DNA of 64,000 nucleotides, from NCBI GenBank assembly GCA_963753815.1, contig CAVWDU010000003.1, positions 1,612,001-1,676,000 of the forward strand, given 5' to 3'. Source of the stretch: CAVWDU01 sp963753815 (lineage in GTDB: Bacteria; Pseudomonadota; Gammaproteobacteria; Pseudomonadales; Halieaceae). The notes under the pieces were generated by a model. That model worked only from the letters and a program-made list of their open reading frames with translations, did no database searches and was not told where the DNA came from. The translations under genes were made by a program, and so were the position numbers. Of this stretch, positions 18,332-25,398 are shown piece by piece; positions within the stretch are counted from its first letter, which is position 1, and each line of letters opens with the position of its first letter.

Positions 18332-18659
18332 GTATATATGTACAGTAATGCCGGGATCTCATGCGTCAAGGCCGGTTTTTAAAGCGAATTCCACTGCAAC
18401 TTTCGCGTGACCTGAGATAGGTTCATGGTAAATAGAGAATTTAACTCGCATCCCGACGGCGTAGCCGAGAACGAATTTGATGTATCGCCAGAGCCCAATT
18501 CCGCCTATGTACGAAAAGCCGAAGTTCAAGGCCGCCAAGTGTTTGTTCTGCGAAGGATTATGTAATTAAATGTCGTCATGGTAATTCCGCACACACGACA
18601 ACTTCTATCTGACCGACTCCGCATACGAAGCTGTTAACTGACTCTATAGGACTCGTTCT
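18332..18659. other. Integron attI region, 5' of the first cassette gene
   Basis: In a normal integron this stretch between intI and the first cassette holds attI, the integrase promoter and the cassette promoter. TGTATATATGTACAG at 18330-18344 could be an intI promoter element. A GTTAACT at 18633-18639 is only a partial match to the GTTRRRY core, so attI is not assigned. A 46-codon open frame lies at 18425-18565. Confidence 0.4.
18425..18565 (+). CDS. Small hypothetical protein in the attI region
   Basis: 46-codon open frame starting MVNREFNSHPDGVAEN, hydrophilic, ending in a basic RRIM. The upstream ribosome site is weak and no family is recognised. It could be a real small protein of a first cassette, a remnant of a longer gene, or chance. 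Confidence 0.25.
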   Translation: MVNREFNSHPDGVAENEFDVSPEPNSAYVRKAEVQGRQVFVLRRIM

Positions 18660-19112
18660 ATGGGAAAGGCTATTACATTTTGTCTAGTTGTGGTCGGGCT
18701 AATAAATTTCGCTCCGGTTTTAGGCGTCATCTCTGCTCAAAGGCTGGAGTCTGCCTATTCCATTGTTATTTCAGGTAATGACCTTGCCATTCTAATGCGC
18801 CATAGAGCATTACTTTCTGGCATCTTGGGAGCTTTCATTCTTTACTCCGCATCCGTTCCATCTTACCAATCGGCGGCTATGATAATGGGTGGTGTGAGTA
18901 TGGTTGGTTTTGCCGCGCTGGTACTATCCGTAGGGGGCTATAACGAGGCCGTTGGCAAGGTACTATTCATTGACATCGTGGGTATCTTTTTCCTTATTGC
19001 GGCAGGGGTATTCAAGATCTGGGCACCGCTAGTTAACAAGTACGTGAAAGATGACGCGCTTACAGCGCGCACTTTACGTGAGCGTTATGCGGCGTCACTC
19101 CGCCTCTTGTAA
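18660..19112 (+). CDS. Hypothetical four-helix membrane protein
   Basis: 150-aa protein with four predicted membrane helices (about residues 5-25, 45-65, 72-92, 100-120) and a basic C-terminal tail. The ATG at 18660 is 8 bp after an AGGA-like ribosome site. The stop TAA (19110-19112) is the first bases of the higBA operator. There is no attC between this gene and higBA. Function unknown. Confidence 0.6.
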   Translation: MGKAITFCLVVVGLINFAPVLGVISAQRLESAYSIVISGNDLAILMRHRALLSGILGAFILYSASVPSYQSAAMIMGGVSMVGFAALVLSVGGYNEAVGKVLFIDIVGIFFLIAAGVFKIWAPLVNKYVKDDALTARTLRERYAASLRLL

Positions 19113-19131
19113 CCTGTAACGTTATAGGTTA
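19110..19131. promoter_or_regulatory. higBA operator palindrome
   Basis: TAACCTGTAAC followed directly by GTTATAGGTTA forms a 22-bp palindrome with one mismatched pair. It ends 12 bp before higB and is the expected autoregulatory site for the HigA HTH antitoxin. Its left end is the stop codon of the preceding membrane-protein gene. Confidence 0.65.
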
Positions 19132-19142
19132 CTATTGCCTGC

Positions 19143-19421
19143 ATGATTCGGAGCTTTAAGCACAAGGGACTGCAGCGTTTCTTCCAAACGGGAAAGACCT
19201 CAGGAATCCAGTCTGAACACGCTCATAAGATCCGACTAGTTCTGGGTAGGCTCCAGGCTGCCACTGATGTAAACGATATGAATCTTCCCGGACTTCATCT
19301 GCATCAGCTTAAGGGCAAGCAAAAGGGGCGCTGGTCCGTTCGCGTAAGTGGAAACTGGCGCGTCACGTTCCGATTCGAGCCTCCAGATGCCATGGATATC
19401 GATTACGAGGATTATCACTAG
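19143..19421 (+). CDS. higB: HigB toxin (RelE superfamily)
   Basis: 92-aa mRNA interferase of the HigB type: MIRSFKHKGLQRFFQTG start, central LHQLKGKQKGRWSVRVSGNWRVTFRF and C-terminal DIDYEDYH, all typical. It cleaves mRNA on the ribosome when free of HigA. The toxin-first gene order with the antitoxin 2 bp behind is the higBA hallmark. Confidence 0.92.
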   Translation: MIRSFKHKGLQRFFQTGKTSGIQSEHAHKIRLVLGRLQAATDVNDMNLPGLHLHQLKGKQKGRWSVRVSGNWRVTFRFEPPDAMDIDYEDYH

Positions 19422-19423
19422 CA

Positions 19424-19717
19424 ATGACTATAAATATGCACAATCCGCCACATCCTGGTGAGGTATTGCGTGAGCTATGCCTGGACCCGTTGGGACTGAC
19501 TATTACGGATGCTGCTGCTGCACTCGGCGTTAGCCGTAAGACTCTGTCGGCAATTTTGAACGGCAGGGCTGGCATCAGTCCCGAAATGGCAATTCGCCTT
19601 TCAATTGCTTTTAACACTACTCCAGAGAGTTGGCTCACTCAACAGTCTCAGTACGACCTTTGGGTTGCTCGGCAGGAGTCGCCAAAAATGAAGGTTCAGA
19701 AGCTATATGCCGCATAA
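19424..19717 (+). CDS. higA: HigA antitoxin (HTH XRE family)
   Basis: 97-aa antitoxin and autorepressor with an N-terminal NPPHPGEVLRE motif and a helix-turn-helix (LTITDAAAALGVSRKTLSAIL). It neutralises HigB and should bind the palindrome at 19110-19131. Its stop codon is inside the first core of the following attC, so the coding region fills its cassette to the boundary. Confidence 0.92.
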   Translation: MTINMHNPPHPGEVLRELCLDPLGLTITDAAAALGVSRKTLSAILNGRAGISPEMAIRLSIAFNTTPESWLTQQSQYDLWVARQESPKMKVQKLYAA

Positions 19718-19770
19718 CAAGTAAAAGCAATCGGGACCGCCGTACCGGCGGCCCTTGTTGTAGGCGTTAT
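19712..19770 (+). other. attC site 1 (after higBA)
   Basis: Begins GCATAACAAG and ends TAGGCGTTAT. The inner arms form a stem around CCGCCGTACCGGCGG. About 59 bp. The crossover point is the G of GCGTTAT. Confidence 0.85.
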
Positions 19771-19973
19771 GCCGCACAGGACACGCTTCCGTCAGCCTCT
19801 GCGACACACAAAATTCGGCTCCACGGGAAGTCTGATCCCAATGGCTGCTTTTGACCCATAGCAGACATCTACCTTCGACGAATCATTGGAAGGCTCCTCA
19901 TCATGGTTCGCAGACTGCTGGTCATTTCTTTATAGTCTGTGATAAGTAGTGCGCGAGCGTCGAGGTGCAGAGT

Positions 19974-20387
19974 ATGTCAATCATCCTCATTGTTTTAGGT
20001 CTGATAATTTTTTGGGGTGGAATGAATAGCTGGCGTGAATCGCGCGAACTTTTCTCGCGCGGGCAGAAGACCGAGGCGGTCATTGTGGCGGTCGAGGAAA
20101 CCACTATTTTCGGGTCAGAAGCATATTCGAAGAAGGGTTACCGCGCGGTCTACGCTTATCGTGACAAGGATGGTAACGAACACCGGATGCGCGGCAGCAG
20201 GGCGTCGACGAGAAAAGGGGCTTTTCCAATCGGCCAGCGTAAAACCGTCTTTTACAATCCCGATTTCCCACTGGAAGTACAAGACACGCCAGCCAAGGTG
20301 TTTTCGGGCTTGACGGTTGCCATCGTTGTGGGCGCGGGTATGGTTGCGTTCGGCATTACTGCTTTGTTACTCGACTGGGACTTGTAA
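19974..20387 (+). CDS. DUF3592-like membrane protein
   Basis: 137-aa protein with an N-terminal membrane helix (residues 2-17), a soluble beta-rich part (TEAVIVAVEE...YRAVYAYRDKDGNEHR...GQRKTVFYNPDFP) and a C-terminal helix (about 110-133). This layout and the YNP motif match DUF3592 proteins of unknown role. The ATG at 19974 is preferred; a GTG at 19965 is also possible. The 5' part of the cassette (19771-19960) has no gene. Confidence 0.7.
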   Translation: MSIILIVLGLIIFWGGMNSWRESRELFSRGQKTEAVIVAVEETTIFGSEAYSKKGYRAVYAYRDKDGNEHRMRGSRASTRKGAFPIGQRKTVFYNPDFPLEVQDTPAKVFSGLTVAIVVGAGMVAFGITALLLDWDL

Positions 20388-20529
20388 CGTCTTCAGGGAA
20401 TGAGCGAGTTTCTAAACGGCGCACAACTCGCTGCGAGGAAGTCTTGGTGGCAAACCGGGGTCTTGGACGTCCGCTTCTGGACGAAAGCTGACATTCAAGG
20501 GAGTAAACTCGAGGGATGAGCAAAGTGCG

Positions 20530-20626
20530 GCATAACCAGTCATTGCAGCTGACACTTGACCCTGCCGCCGCCTCAGCTATCGCCGAGCCGTCGTCAGCCT
20601 CAAACGCAGCTGAACTCAGGCGTTAT
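20530..20626 (+). other. attC site 2
   Basis: Begins GCATAACCAG and ends CAGGCGTTAT. About 97 bp, with arms CAGCTGACACTTGA and TCAAACGCAGCTGA. Closely related to attC 5. Confidence 0.82.
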
Positions 20627-20643
20627 GCGTCCGGACATCGAGC

Positions 20644-20883
20644 ATGAGTCCAACAGTCTTTCGTGAACGGGGCTATCGTTTTTATTTCTTCTCCAGAGAG
20701 GAATCTCGGAAACATGTCCATGTGCACGGGTCAGATGGCGAAGCGAAATTCTGGTTGGAACCAGAGATTGAACTTGCGAAAAATTATGGGCTATCCGACC
20801 AACAATTAGCTAGAATCGAGGGCCTCATTGAGGAGCACTACGATGAACTCACCGGTGCATGGGATTCCTTCTTCGGGGGCTGA
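20644..20883 (+). CDS. DUF4160 protein
   Basis: 79-aa protein with the DUF4160 signature: SPTVFRERGYRFYFFSREESRKHVHVHGSDGEAKFWLEP, then a helical tail. DUF4160 genes usually precede DUF2442 genes and the pair is common in integron cassettes. A toxin-antitoxin role has been suspected but I cannot confirm it here. It overlaps the DUF2442 gene by 41 bp. Confidence 0.85.
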   Translation: MSPTVFRERGYRFYFFSREESRKHVHVHGSDGEAKFWLEPEIELAKNYGLSDQQLARIEGLIEEHYDELTGAWDSFFGG

Positions 20884-21103
20884 GATCACCAACATCTCTA
20901 GCCATGGGCTCTGGTTGCTCTCTGACGATAGCGAATACTTCCTGTCCTATGAAGACTTTCCGTGGTTCAAGGATGTCCCGATAGGAAAAATCCTTAATAT
21001 TCAAGAGCCTAGCCCGGGGCATTTCTACTGGCCCGACCTGGATGTCGATCTTGGTATCGACACTATCGAGCACCCTGACCGATACCCCCTCAAAGCTAGA
21101 TGA
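20843..21103 (+). CDS. DUF2442 protein
   Basis: 86-aa partner of the DUF4160 protein. The ATG at 20843 (MNSPVHGIPSSG) is chosen because the family starts near here. Typical segments are SHGLWLLSDDSEYFLSYEDFPWFKDV and HFYWPDLDVDLGIDTIEHPDRYPL. The family has been linked to NADH-regulated or nucleic-acid-binding folds, but no function is established. Confidence 0.85.
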   Translation: MNSPVHGIPSSGAEITNISSHGLWLLSDDSEYFLSYEDFPWFKDVPIGKILNIQEPSPGHFYWPDLDVDLGIDTIEHPDRYPLKAR

Positions 21104-21104
21104 C

Positions 21105-21162
21105 GCATAACAAGTACAAGCTGTCGGACGGCCGTACCGGCCGCCGCAGTTGTAGGCGTTAA
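21105..21162 (+). other. attC site 3
   Basis: Begins GCATAACAAGTACAAGCTG and ends TAGGCGTTAA. The stem arms are CGGACGGCCG and CGGCCGCCGC. Nearly identical to attC 8. Confidence 0.85.
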
Positions 21163-21264
21163 TGGGCGCTACTAGAGAATTGCAGCCTGGACTCCAGTAT
21201 ATCGCTGACTATGAACTCCGGGAAAGGCCGCGGGGATCGGGCGCCTGGTATCACCGGCATGGTG

Positions 21265-21431
21265 GGAATAACCAGGGTGCCGTTCATAACCAAAATACGT
21301 TCCCGCGGGAACGTCGGGTATCAATTGCGTTCAGCCCTGGCCAGGATTCCGTGAATCGTCTCGAGCAACGCGCTCCATTAACAAGTCAGGGTTGCGGACG
21401 GCCTGATAGCCGCCTCAACCTGAAGCGTTAT
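21265..21431 (+). repeat. Repeated ORF-less block, copy 1, with a perfect 18-bp palindrome
   Basis: This block aligns without gaps to 27848-28013, about 85 percent identical by eye. It contains ACGTTCCCGCGGGAACGT (21297-21314), a perfect palindrome kept unchanged in both copies, and it ends in an attC site. An open frame (21162-21470) runs through it, but it also crosses the attC and has no ribosome site. I therefore read the block as non-coding or regulatory cassette DNA. Confidence 0.7.
21377..21431 (+). other. attC site 4
   Basis: Begins ATTAACAAG and ends GAAGCGTTAT, with arms GGTTGCGGACGGCC and GCCGCCTCAACC. Same type as attC 9. It closes the ORF-less repeat cassette. Confidence 0.8.
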
Positions 21432-21466
21432 GTTTCAAAATCCAACATCGACGCGGGGCCAAACCA

Positions 21467-22306
21467 TTGAATAGTTCCTGGCGAATTACTGGCACTTTTA
21501 TCCTGCTTGTGGTTTGCCTGTATCCGTTGGGCGTTTGGTTACTGCTGAGGTTTCAGAGCGCAAGTCCATTGATGCTTACCGTCGGGTTGGCAGCTGTTGG
21601 AGCCTGTCTCGTTTGCGGTCGTCAACTCAGCTCCCTTGGTTGGCATTGGGGCGATTGGAAGTATCAGTATCAAAGCTACCTGATCCCACTTGCTTATGCT
21701 GCGGTTGCCTATGTCGGCATTTGGTGCTTTTCGCTCGGTGATTGGTATGACAGCAGCGCTGTCGAGCAGATTCGAAGTGGCTACATGCTGGATTCCTGGT
21801 CAGATGAATCCATCATTGCATTGCGGTTTGTTCTTACCGCGACTGTGAGCTTCGTACTACTTCTGCCAGGTGTCCTGGGTGAAGAGGTGGGTTGGCGCGG
21901 GCTTTTGGTGTCGGCGTTATCCAAGAATCTCAGCTTCTCTCAAGTGGCAATTCTTAGCGGCATACTCTGGTCAATGTTTCATTGGCCACTCATGTTTTTG
22001 GGGTTCTATGGTAATTCCGGAACCCCACTGCTGTTCCAGCTCGTAATATTTACGGTTTGCCTTACATCAATGTCAGTTGTAATGGCGTACTTTCGCTACA
22101 AAACAAACAGTCTGTGGCCGGCAGTAACGTTTCACATGAGCCACAACGTATTTCTTCAGCAGTTCTTTACACCCTTGACGGAGGCGAATGAATCCACTGT
22201 GTGGTTTGCAGATGAATTCGGCGTGGCCGTGCCAATAGTGGCAACCGGTTTTGGTCTTTATTATTGGCGTAAGGGTGTTCGGGAGTTCGGTCGTGTTGAA
22301 ACATAA
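21467..22306 (+). CDS. CPBP family intramembrane metalloprotease
   Basis: 279-aa polytopic membrane protein of the CPBP/Abi (CAAX protease-like) family. Motif 1 is GEEVGWRG (E139, E140, R144), motif 2 is WSMFHWP (H172) and motif 3 is TFHMSHN (H223, H226), all on membrane helices. Family members cleave membrane-embedded substrates and some protect against bacteriocins. The start is a TTG at 21467. The stop TAA is inside the next attC core. Confidence 0.85.
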   Translation: MNSSWRITGTFILLVVCLYPLGVWLLLRFQSASPLMLTVGLAAVGACLVCGRQLSSLGWHWGDWKYQYQSYLIPLAYAAVAYVGIWCFSLGDWYDSSAVEQIRSGYMLDSWSDESIIALRFVLTATVSFVLLLPGVLGEEVGWRGLLVSALSKNLSFSQVAILSGILWSMFHWPLMFLGFYGNSGTPLLFQLVIFTVCLTSMSVVMAYFRYKTNSLWPAVTFHMSHNVFLQQFFTPLTEANESTVWFADEFGVAVPIVATGFGLYYWRKGVREFGRVET

Positions 22307-22397
22307 CAAATCGTTGCAGCGGACGTTTGATCCGCCACGCACTTTTGCTATCGCAAAAGCACGCGTCGCCTCAAACGCCGCTGAACTCAAGCGTTAG
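22301..22397 (+). other. attC site 5
   Basis: Begins ACATAACAAATCG and ends CAAGCGTTAGA, with long arms GCAGCGGACGTTTGA and TCAAACGCCGCTGA. Related to attC 2. Confidence 0.82.
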
Positions 22398-22406
22398 AAC
22401 CAAAAA

Positions 22407-22967
22407 ATGAAAGGTCGAGAATTAATCAAGTCTCAAATTATCGACTCATGGGTCGAGAGCATGAAGGCAGATTACTCTCGCCAAAGAATTAATTCGGAAA
22501 GAAGCCTTCAAGCGTCGTTTTGGGCTCAGCTGAATGCTCGTCTCGGGGCCAACCGACGGCTCTTCATAGAACCTTGCGTATCGGCGAAAGAAGGGGGCAC
22601 TGCAAAAAGGGTTTATCCCGATATCGTGATATGTAATTCCCAAAAGGTTATCGCAGTGATCGAGCTGAAATACCTCCCGCGAGGACGGCCAAGTTACTTG
22701 AAAGATCTTCGCAGTCTCGATTTCCTGGCCCAGAAGAGAAAAGGGATCACTATCGCAAATAGCAGGTACAACGGCCCAGCAGTCGATTCAAAAGAATACG
22801 GCTTATCCGGAAAAATTCTCTTCGTTTGGGCGGGTGTTCACCGGGTGCAAAACGAAAGCTCGCATCAGCTTTATTCAGATTTGTTTCCAAGTCTTAAAGG
22901 GAGCTATCTGGAGCTTCATGCGGCCACCCAAATAAGCAGCTCACCTGAAGTTTACTACTATGAATGA
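22407..22967 (+). CDS. PD-(D/E)XK nuclease-like cassette protein
   Basis: 186-aa protein of no named family that I recognise. It has the pattern of a PD-(D/E)XK fold: a helix with E31 (SERSLQASFWAQL), then P71-D72 (VYPDIVICNS) and, 15 residues on, E87-L-K89 (VIAVIELKY). All three catalytic positions are present. A metal-dependent nuclease or restriction-like protein is plausible, perhaps in defence, but that is inference. It is the only gene in its cassette. Confidence 0.6.
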   Translation: MKGRELIKSQIIDSWVESMKADYSRQRINSERSLQASFWAQLNARLGANRRLFIEPCVSAKEGGTAKRVYPDIVICNSQKVIAVIELKYLPRGRPSYLKDLRSLDFLAQKRKGITIANSRYNGPAVDSKEYGLSGKILFVWAGVHRVQNESSHQLYSDLFPSLKGSYLELHAATQISSSPEVYYYE

Positions 22968-22984
22968 GTTGGGGCGGGCAGAGC

Positions 22985-23113
22985 TTCTAACAATGCGGTC
23001 AAGTCGTTCGCTGCGCTCACTCGGACATTCAGCACTGCGCGCGTGCTCGGGCGTGGCTTCGCCATTTGGCCCGAGCATTCGCTCCATGCTGAATGCCGCT
23101 ACCTTGGCGTTAT
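22985..23113 (+). other. attC site 6 (long, 129 bp)
   Basis: Begins TTCTAACAATGCGG and ends TTGGCGTTAT. The long imperfect arms include TTCAGCACTGCGCG and GAGCATTCGCTCC. Its last 15 bp are coding for the end of the antisense yoeB gene. Confidence 0.78.
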
Positions 23114-23377
23114 GCGCCCGCTCGAGTAGTGATACCTAAGCTGCGCTATAAGTAGGGCGTCGTCTTGGACCTTATACACGATTCGATGCTCATCGTTGAT
23201 CCGTCTCGACCAGTAGCCGGAAAGGGCGTGCTTCAACGGTTCAGGCTTTCCAATGCCTTCGAAGGGCTCTCGGGTAATATCTTTTATGAGCGTGTTGATG
23301 CGTTTAACAATTTTCTTGTCGGTCTTCTGCCAGTACAGGTAGTCTTCCCATGCCTTCTCGGCAAAGACTAGCTTCAC
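23099..23377 (-). CDS. yoeB: YoeB toxin (Txe/YoeB family)
   Basis: Ribosome-dependent mRNA endonuclease. It aligns without gaps to E. coli YoeB through RYHY at residues 81-84; the catalytic E46, R65 and H83 are all present. E. coli YoeB stops after that tyrosine. Here eight more residues (SSGRITPR) follow, coded by the 3' end of the preceding attC site. The native stop was therefore lost at the cassette boundary. The gene lies opposite to the array direction and overlaps yefM by 4 bp. Confidence 0.92.
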   Translation of the reverse strand: MKLVFAEKAWEDYLYWQKTDKKIVKRINTLIKDITREPFEGIGKPEPLKHALSGYWSRRINDEHRIVYKVQDDALLIAQLRYHYSSGRITPR

Positions 23378-23625
23378 TCGGTCAACTCCTTTTCAAGGCC
23401 GTTGCCCGCCTCCAACTCCGCAATCGACTCTATAAGCCTTCGTGTGTTCTTCGGACTTCTGAGGAGATAGGCGGTTTCTTCAAGCGCCTGGTAGTCCTCC
23501 ATAGACATCATTACAACGGCACCCTCCCCTTTGCGAGTAATCGCAATGGGCGCATGATCATCGCAAACTTGCTTCATTTTTTTGGCAAGGTTGCTACGGG
23601 CGGCAGTATAGCTTATGCTTTCCAT
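23374..23625 (-). CDS. yefM: YefM antitoxin (Phd/YefM family)
   Basis: 83-aa antitoxin and repressor. The N-terminal MESISYTAARSNLAKKMKQVCDDHAPIAITRKG is the Phd/YefM DNA-binding fold, and the C-terminal acidic tail binds YoeB. Antitoxin first, 4-bp overlap with yoeB. It is transcribed against the array from its own promoter, next to TGTACA operator boxes. Confidence 0.92.
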   Translation of the reverse strand: MESISYTAARSNLAKKMKQVCDDHAPIAITRKGEGAVVMMSMEDYQALEETAYLLRSPKNTRRLIESIAELEAGNGLEKELTE

Positions 23626-23635
23626 TCTGTTTACC

Positions 23636-23660
23636 TGTACATGTACGGAAATATGTACAT
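23636..23660. promoter_or_regulatory. yefM-yoeB operator
   Basis: Two TGTACA-core boxes lie just upstream of yefM: TGTACA at 23636-23641 and ATGTACAT at 23653-23660. The same hexamer core is used by known YefM operators, with a long and a short repeat. Autoregulation is expected. Confidence 0.65.
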
Positions 23661-23671
23661 ATGCTATCAGC

Positions 23672-23725
23672 GCATCACAAGTAAGGCAACCGGATGGCTT
23701 CGCCGCCGGTTCCTTAGGCGTTACA
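23672..23725 (+). other. attC site 7
   Basis: Begins GCATCACAAG (a variant of GCATAACAAG) and ends TAGGCGTTACA. Arms GGCAACCGGATGGC and GCCGCCGGTTCC. It closes the yefM-yoeB cassette. Confidence 0.75.
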
Positions 23726-23769
23726 TGACCTCACCCACGGGGTGGCGCTAAGATTTCCGTTCTTTACAT

Positions 23770-23789
23770 TAGTATCAATAATGATACTA
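23770..23789. promoter_or_regulatory. hicAB operator
   Basis: TAGTATCAATAATGATACTA is a perfect inverted repeat with 8-bp arms and a 4-bp spacer, 7 bp before hicA. It is the likely binding site of the HicB ribbon-helix-helix domain. Confidence 0.7.
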
Positions 23790-23796
23790 TAAGTGC

Positions 23797-24048
23797 ATGG
23801 CGAGCACTCAAGAAATCCTGGCTCAGATGCGCCGAAACCCCAAAGGAGTCCGCTTCAGCGATCTGTCCAAAGTGTGTGAACACTTTTTTGGCGCTCCCCG
23901 ACAAACGGGCTCTAGCCATCGAGTCTACAAGACTCCGTGGCGCGGAGACCCTCGAGTGAATATTCAAAATGCCAAGGGTAAGGCGAAGCCTTATCAGGTT
24001 AAGCAAGTTCTGCAGGCGATAGATCGCTTGGAGGTAGAAAATGACTAA
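23797..24048 (+). CDS. hicA: HicA-type toxin
   Basis: 83-aa HicA-family mRNA interferase with a double-stranded-RNA-binding-like fold. The catalytic His lies in TGSSHRVYKTP, followed by VNIQNAKGKAKPYQVKQVLQAI as usual. It overlaps hicB by 8 bp. Confidence 0.85.
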   Translation: MASTQEILAQMRRNPKGVRFSDLSKVCEHFFGAPRQTGSSHRVYKTPWRGDPRVNIQNAKGKAKPYQVKQVLQAIDRLEVEND

Positions 24049-24370
24049 ACTGTATGATCGTTACACCTACCGACTTACGTGGTCAGAAAAAGACCAAGAG
24101 CATGTTGGTCTATGCGCGGAGTTTCCAAGCCTTAGTTGGCTTGCGGCGACGCCGGAGAAAGCTCTAGCAGGTATTCGTAAGCTTGTGAAAGAAGCGCTAT
24201 CCGATATGGCTTCAAACGGTGAATCTGAACCAGAGCCTATCGCTTTAAAGAACTACAGCGGCAAGTTCATGGTCCGCGTTCCTCCTGAAACGCACAGGAT
24301 GCTCGCTGTGAAAGCCGCAGAGTCGGGCGTTAGCCTGAATCGCCTTGTATCAAGCAAGTTGGTTCAGTGA
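24041..24370 (+). CDS. hicB: HicB-type antitoxin
   Basis: 109-aa antitoxin with a degraded RNase H-like HicB domain (YRLTWSEKDQEHVGLCAEFPSLSWLAATPEKALAGI) and a C-terminal ribbon-helix-helix (GKFMVRVPPETHRMLAVKAAESGVSLNRLV) that should bind the hic operator. It ends 4 bp before attC 8. Confidence 0.87.
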   Translation: MTKLYDRYTYRLTWSEKDQEHVGLCAEFPSLSWLAATPEKALAGIRKLVKEALSDMASNGESEPEPIALKNYSGKFMVRVPPETHRMLAVKAAESGVSLNRLVSSKLVQ

Positions 24371-24374
24371 CGGC

Positions 24375-24433
24375 ACATGTAGCAAGTACAAGCTGGCGGA
24401 CGGCCTGTGGCCGCCGCAGTTGTAAGCGTTATG
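24375..24433 (+). other. attC site 8
   Basis: Begins ACATGTAGCAAGTACAAGC and ends TAAGCGTTATG. The first core reads GTAGC instead of ATAAC; the rest is nearly identical to attC 3. Confidence 0.75.
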
Positions 24434-24437
24434 TTTC

Positions 24438-24830
24438 CTAGACGACCGTCCGTAACTTCAGATGACTGACGAAAGGCATAAAATCTCTGTCACTGAAAAG
24501 TAGCGGCATCCGGTTTTCGATACAAAAGGTCGCAATCACTACATCATTTGTCTTTCGTATCGTTATTCCCTTTTTCCTTAGCACTCGATAGTTTTCAGCA
24601 CTTTTCAAGGCCATCTGATGGCCGAGCAACTCGTAGATGTCTAGTGTCTCCAGGGTCCTCTTTGCCTTTCCAAAATCCCTATCGTTCCTAAAACCTTGAA
24701 GTATCTCCAATAGAATTAAATCGCCTATGGCGACTGTGCCGTCCTCCAAAGCAGAGTCCAACGAATTGGTTTGGGGACTATCAGTGCCATTAAAGAAATC
24801 GATCCATACGCTAGTATCGACGAGGATCAA
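24438..24830 (-). CDS. vapC: VapC toxin (PIN-domain ribonuclease)
   Basis: 130-aa PIN-domain RNase. Acidic active-site residues are visible: D5 (MILVDTSVWID), E42 (LILLEILQGF), D96 (KTNDVVIA) and D114/D116 (LFSDRDF). VapC toxins typically cut initiator tRNA or rRNA. It is antisense to the array and overlaps vapB by 4 bp. Confidence 0.92.
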   Translation of the reverse strand: MILVDTSVWIDFFNGTDSPQTNSLDSALEDGTVAIGDLILLEILQGFRNDRDFGKAKRTLETLDIYELLGHQMALKSAENYRVLRKKGITIRKTNDVVIATFCIENRMPLLFSDRDFMPFVSHLKLRTVV

Positions 24831-25021
24831 GAAGCATCTCGCATCTCATCCAAGTTGCCTTCCCACTTAAGCTTCCCACGGAGTTTCCGAATTTCCTGTT
24901 GTTTGTTTCTCCTTATAAGGAGTCTAAGGCCCTCTTCAACCGCTTCCTTCTTGGTGCTGAATCCCGTTGCCTTTAGAGCATTAGCCATTAGCTCATCATC
25001 TATGACAATGTTGGTTCTCAT
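24827..25021 (-). CDS. vapB: VapB antitoxin
   Basis: 64-aa antitoxin starting at the ATG at 25021 (MRTNIVIDDELMANALKATG), the standard VapB N-terminus; the open frame upstream runs through the operator and attC and is not used. The DNA-binding part is N-terminal and the toxin-binding tail is KLKWEGNLDEMR. It precedes vapC with a 4-bp overlap. Confidence 0.9.
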   Translation of the reverse strand: MRTNIVIDDELMANALKATGFSTKKEAVEEGLRLLIRRNKQQEIRKLRGKLKWEGNLDEMRDAS

Positions 25022-25032
25022 GAATCCACCTA

Positions 25033-25059
25033 TGTGTATATATTCTGCATCTATACACA
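25033..25059. promoter_or_regulatory. vapBC operator
   Basis: TGTGTATA (25033-25040) and TATACACA (25052-25059) form a perfect 8-bp inverted repeat, 12 bp upstream of vapB. A likely autoregulatory site for VapB-VapC. Confidence 0.68.
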
Positions 25060-25078
25060 CGGTAACAGCTTCCTGAAA

Positions 25079-25133
25079 ACATAACAAGCCAGGGTTGTGG
25101 ACGGCGTGCCGCCGCCTCAACCTTAGGCGTTAG
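25079..25133 (+). other. attC site 9
   Basis: Begins ACATAACAAGCCAGG and ends TTAGGCGTTAG, with arms GGTTGTGGACGGCG and GCCGCCTCAACC. Same family as attC 4. Confidence 0.83.
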
Positions 25134-25162
25134 GCGGCGAATTCACAAGGCACGGACGCTGA

Positions 25163-25398
25163 ATGAAAACGACAAAGTATTTCGATACACTTTCGACACG
25201 ACCTGATCGCGTTCTCATAAAAACGAGTGGATTCAGCGAGTCGTAGATTCGCCCGAACGAGAGCATATTCAATCTGATGGACGAATCTGGCGCTGGGCGC
25301 CGGTGCCAGAACTGCACGGCAAATACCTTCGTGTTATCCTGCTTCCAGATGGAGAGACGGTCCATAATGCGTTTTTCGACCGAGGCTTCAAGCCATGA
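25163..25398 (+). pseudogene. DUF2283-associated hypothetical protein, frameshifted
   Basis: The ATG at 25163 opens MKTTKYFDTLSTRPDRVLIK. The protein then continues in another frame as EWIQRVVDSPEREHIQSDGR...RVILLPDGETVHNAFFDRGFKP, ending at 25398. The two join if one A is added to the A5 run at 25219-25223 (equivalent to a -1 shift). The composite resembles small proteins that commonly precede DUF2283 genes. Its stop overlaps the DUF2283 start (ATGA). Either an inactivating deletion, a sequencing error or, less likely, programmed slippage. Confidence 0.65.

Noticed and set aside
21162..21470. 102-codon frame through the repeated block, and its counterpart 27808-28029
   Set aside because: The frame crosses attC sites, has no ribosome site and matches no family. 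Gap-free alignment of the two copies alone does not prove coding. Kept as a repeat, not a gene.
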